DNA from: Actinomycetales bacterium
GTDB taxonomy: Bacteria > Actinomycetota > Actinomycetes > Actinomycetales > Actinomycetaceae
NCBI GenBank assembly: GCA_012513625.1
Contig: JAAZBW010000509.1
Coordinates: forward strand, 1-7,755
DNA length: 7,755 bases
Reading direction: 5' to 3'
A program made the translations under genes and the position numbers. Every line of letters begins with the position of its first letter. Position 1 is the first letter of the stretch. Of the stretch, positions 7,090 through 7,755 are shown in pieces. Under the pieces are notes generated by a model. That model saw only the letters and a program-made list of their open reading frames with translations, searched no databases and was not told where the DNA came from.

Positions 7090-7472
7090 TGCGAGCAAGT
7101 GATGTCCACAGCGAACCGCCTCTGATCCCGGGGGAGCAGGTGGCACTCGCCGCCGAGGTGTTCCGCATGCTTGCCAACGAGACCCGCATCCAGTTGCTCT
7201 GGGCGGTCCGCAGCCGGGAGCTGCCCGTCACCGAACTCGCGGAGCACGTGGGTAAGCCGATCCCTGCCGTCTCCCAGCACCTCGCGAAGCTGCGGATGGC
7301 CCGGCTCGTTGCCACGCGGCGCCAGGGCCCGCAGATCTACTACCGAATCGAGAACGAGCACGTCGCCCGCCTCGTCACCGACGCCATCCACCACGCCGAG
7401 CACTCCGGCCCCGCGCGTAGGCACCACAGGGGCGACGCCGGGCACGTCACCACGGCGAGGGGCGAGCCATGA
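7089..7472 (+). CDS. ArsR/SmtB-family metal-responsive repressor (KmtR/NmtR-like)
   Basis: This 127-residue winged-helix repressor is expected to bind the operator as a dimer and release it on metal binding. Seen: the N-terminal helix ending LANETRIQLLWAV (28-40), the helix-turn-helix VTELAEHVGKPIPAVSQHLAKL (47-68) and the beta-wing VATRRQGPQIYYRI (74-87). No CxC motif of arsenic- or cadmium-type alpha-3 sites is present. The last helix reads N89-E90-H91, then H102 and H105. This matches the DxH-x10-H-x2-H alpha-5 zinc/nickel site of CzrA and NmtR except that Asn replaces Asp. H91, E104, H105 and the tail H112-H113 also resemble the KmtR nickel/cobalt ligand set, as I recall it. Its neighbour is a CDF exporter, the type of target KmtR controls. 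The ATG at 7089 was chosen over an in-frame TTG at 7083 because the promoter would start transcription on this ATG. The stop overlaps the exporter ATG as ATGA. Confidence 0.9.
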   Translation: MRASDVHSEPPLIPGEQVALAAEVFRMLANETRIQLLWAVRSRELPVTELAEHVGKPIPAVSQHLAKLRMARLVATRRQGPQIYYRIENEHVARLVTDAIHHAEHSGPARRHHRGDAGHVTTARGEP

Positions 7473-7477
7473 GCCAT
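7464..7477 (+). repeat. tandem 7-bp repeat across the arsR stop / CDF start
   Basis: GAGCCAT occurs twice in direct tandem (7464-7470 and 7471-7477), followed by a partial third unit GAG. The first copy contains the ATG used by the CDF gene and the TGA of arsR; the second carries an ATG in a different frame. Loss of one 7-bp unit would leave a single ATG out of frame with the CDF coding sequence. Confidence 0.7.
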
Positions 7478-7755
7478 GAGCGCGGAGCCCGCGACACCCA
7501 CCAGGGCCACTCCCCGCACAGTCCAGCCGGCGGAGGATCCGACGCCAGCCACTCCCTTGACGGCGCCCATGAACACGAACACGCCCGCCCCCGGGGCTTC
7601 TGGGCCACTCTCAAACACATCCTGACGCCGCACAGCCACGACCTCCCACCGGAGGTCCTCTCGGCAGAGGAGTCCACCTCCGCCGGAATCAGGACGGCCT
7701 GGATCTCACTCGCGGGCATGGCCGCCACGGCCATCGCACAGCTCATCATCGTGGG
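7469..7755 (+). CDS. cation diffusion facilitator (CDF) family metal exporter, N-terminal part, cut by window end
   Basis: The frame from ATG 7469 is open to the window end, giving 95 residues of a protein normally around 300 or more. It begins with a hydrophilic His-rich region having 11 His in the first 57 residues (H3, 11, 14, 17, 28, 34, 36, 38, 50, 55, 57). Next come TLKHILTPHSHD (47-58), an acidic stretch, and then the start of the first membrane helix at about 74-95 (GIRTAWISLAGMAATAIAQL). This order, with a His-rich leader and the PHSHD motif before the first helix, is what I know from actinobacterial CDF exporters, which swap cytoplasmic divalent metal for protons. The Asp/His transport site in helices 2 and 5 is beyond the window, so metal specificity cannot be read. 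GAGGGG (7457-7462), 6 nt before the ATG, is a strong ribosome binding site inside arsR, and the genes overlap by 4 nt, so the pair is coupled and probably repressed by the ArsR protein. Confidence 0.85.
   Translation, partial: MSHERGARDTHQGHSPHSPAGGGSDASHSLDGAHEHEHARPRGFWATLKHILTPHSHDLPPEVLSAEESTSAGIRTAWISLAGMAATAIAQLIIV

Noticed and set aside
1..7755. Search by eye for tRNA/rRNA genes, CRISPR arrays, transposases, integrase sites, long repeats and riboswitches
   Set aside because: Coding regions are contiguous with uniform composition, and the spacers (at most about 115 bp) hold only the small signals listed. Nothing supports these feature types.

Overview
The window reads as chromosomal DNA from a high-GC Gram-positive bacterium (Actinomycetota; possibly a Micrococcales-type organism, but this rests on family resemblance only). 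The grounds are very GC-rich third codon positions, frequent GTG and TTG starts, 4-nt stop/start overlaps, an actinobacterial-style long loop in NuoN, and a mycobacterial-type FprA. Seven protein genes cover almost all of it. The only gaps are short intergenic spacers, none longer than about 115 bp.

Left part (1-3521, + strand): the tail of a complex I (nuo) operon. The 3' part of nuoM overlaps nuoN by 4 nt. After 49 nt comes a trans-polyprenyl diphosphate synthase that probably makes the side chain of menaquinone, the likely electron acceptor of complex I in such organisms. These three genes form a respiration unit: two proton-pumping membrane subunits and the enzyme for the quinone tail.

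Middle (3522-7001): a GC-rich hairpin without a T-tract lies between the synthase and the convergent rarD (EamA/DMT-type permease, - strand). A 115-bp divergent spacer carrying a 14-bp dyad separates rarD from fprA (ferredoxin/adrenodoxin-type NADP+ reductase, + strand). fprA is followed 69 nt later by htpX (membrane M48 zinc metalloprotease).

Right part (7002-7755): a compact metal-efflux module. An ArsR/SmtB-family repressor with a His-rich alpha-5 and tail overlaps by 4 nt the start of a cation diffusion facilitator (CDF) exporter with a His-rich N-terminus; the CDF gene runs off the window. A good sigma70-like promoter places the transcription start on the arsR ATG, so a leaderless mRNA is predicted. 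An imperfect dyad overlaps the -10 element.

Nothing here looks like a new defence system, mobile element, CRISPR array or RNA gene. The window is mostly housekeeping. The most interesting part is the arsR-CDF module, because its potential metal ligands fit both the SmtB/CzrA/NmtR-type alpha-5 site and the KmtR-type site, with an Asn where the first acidic ligand is usual.
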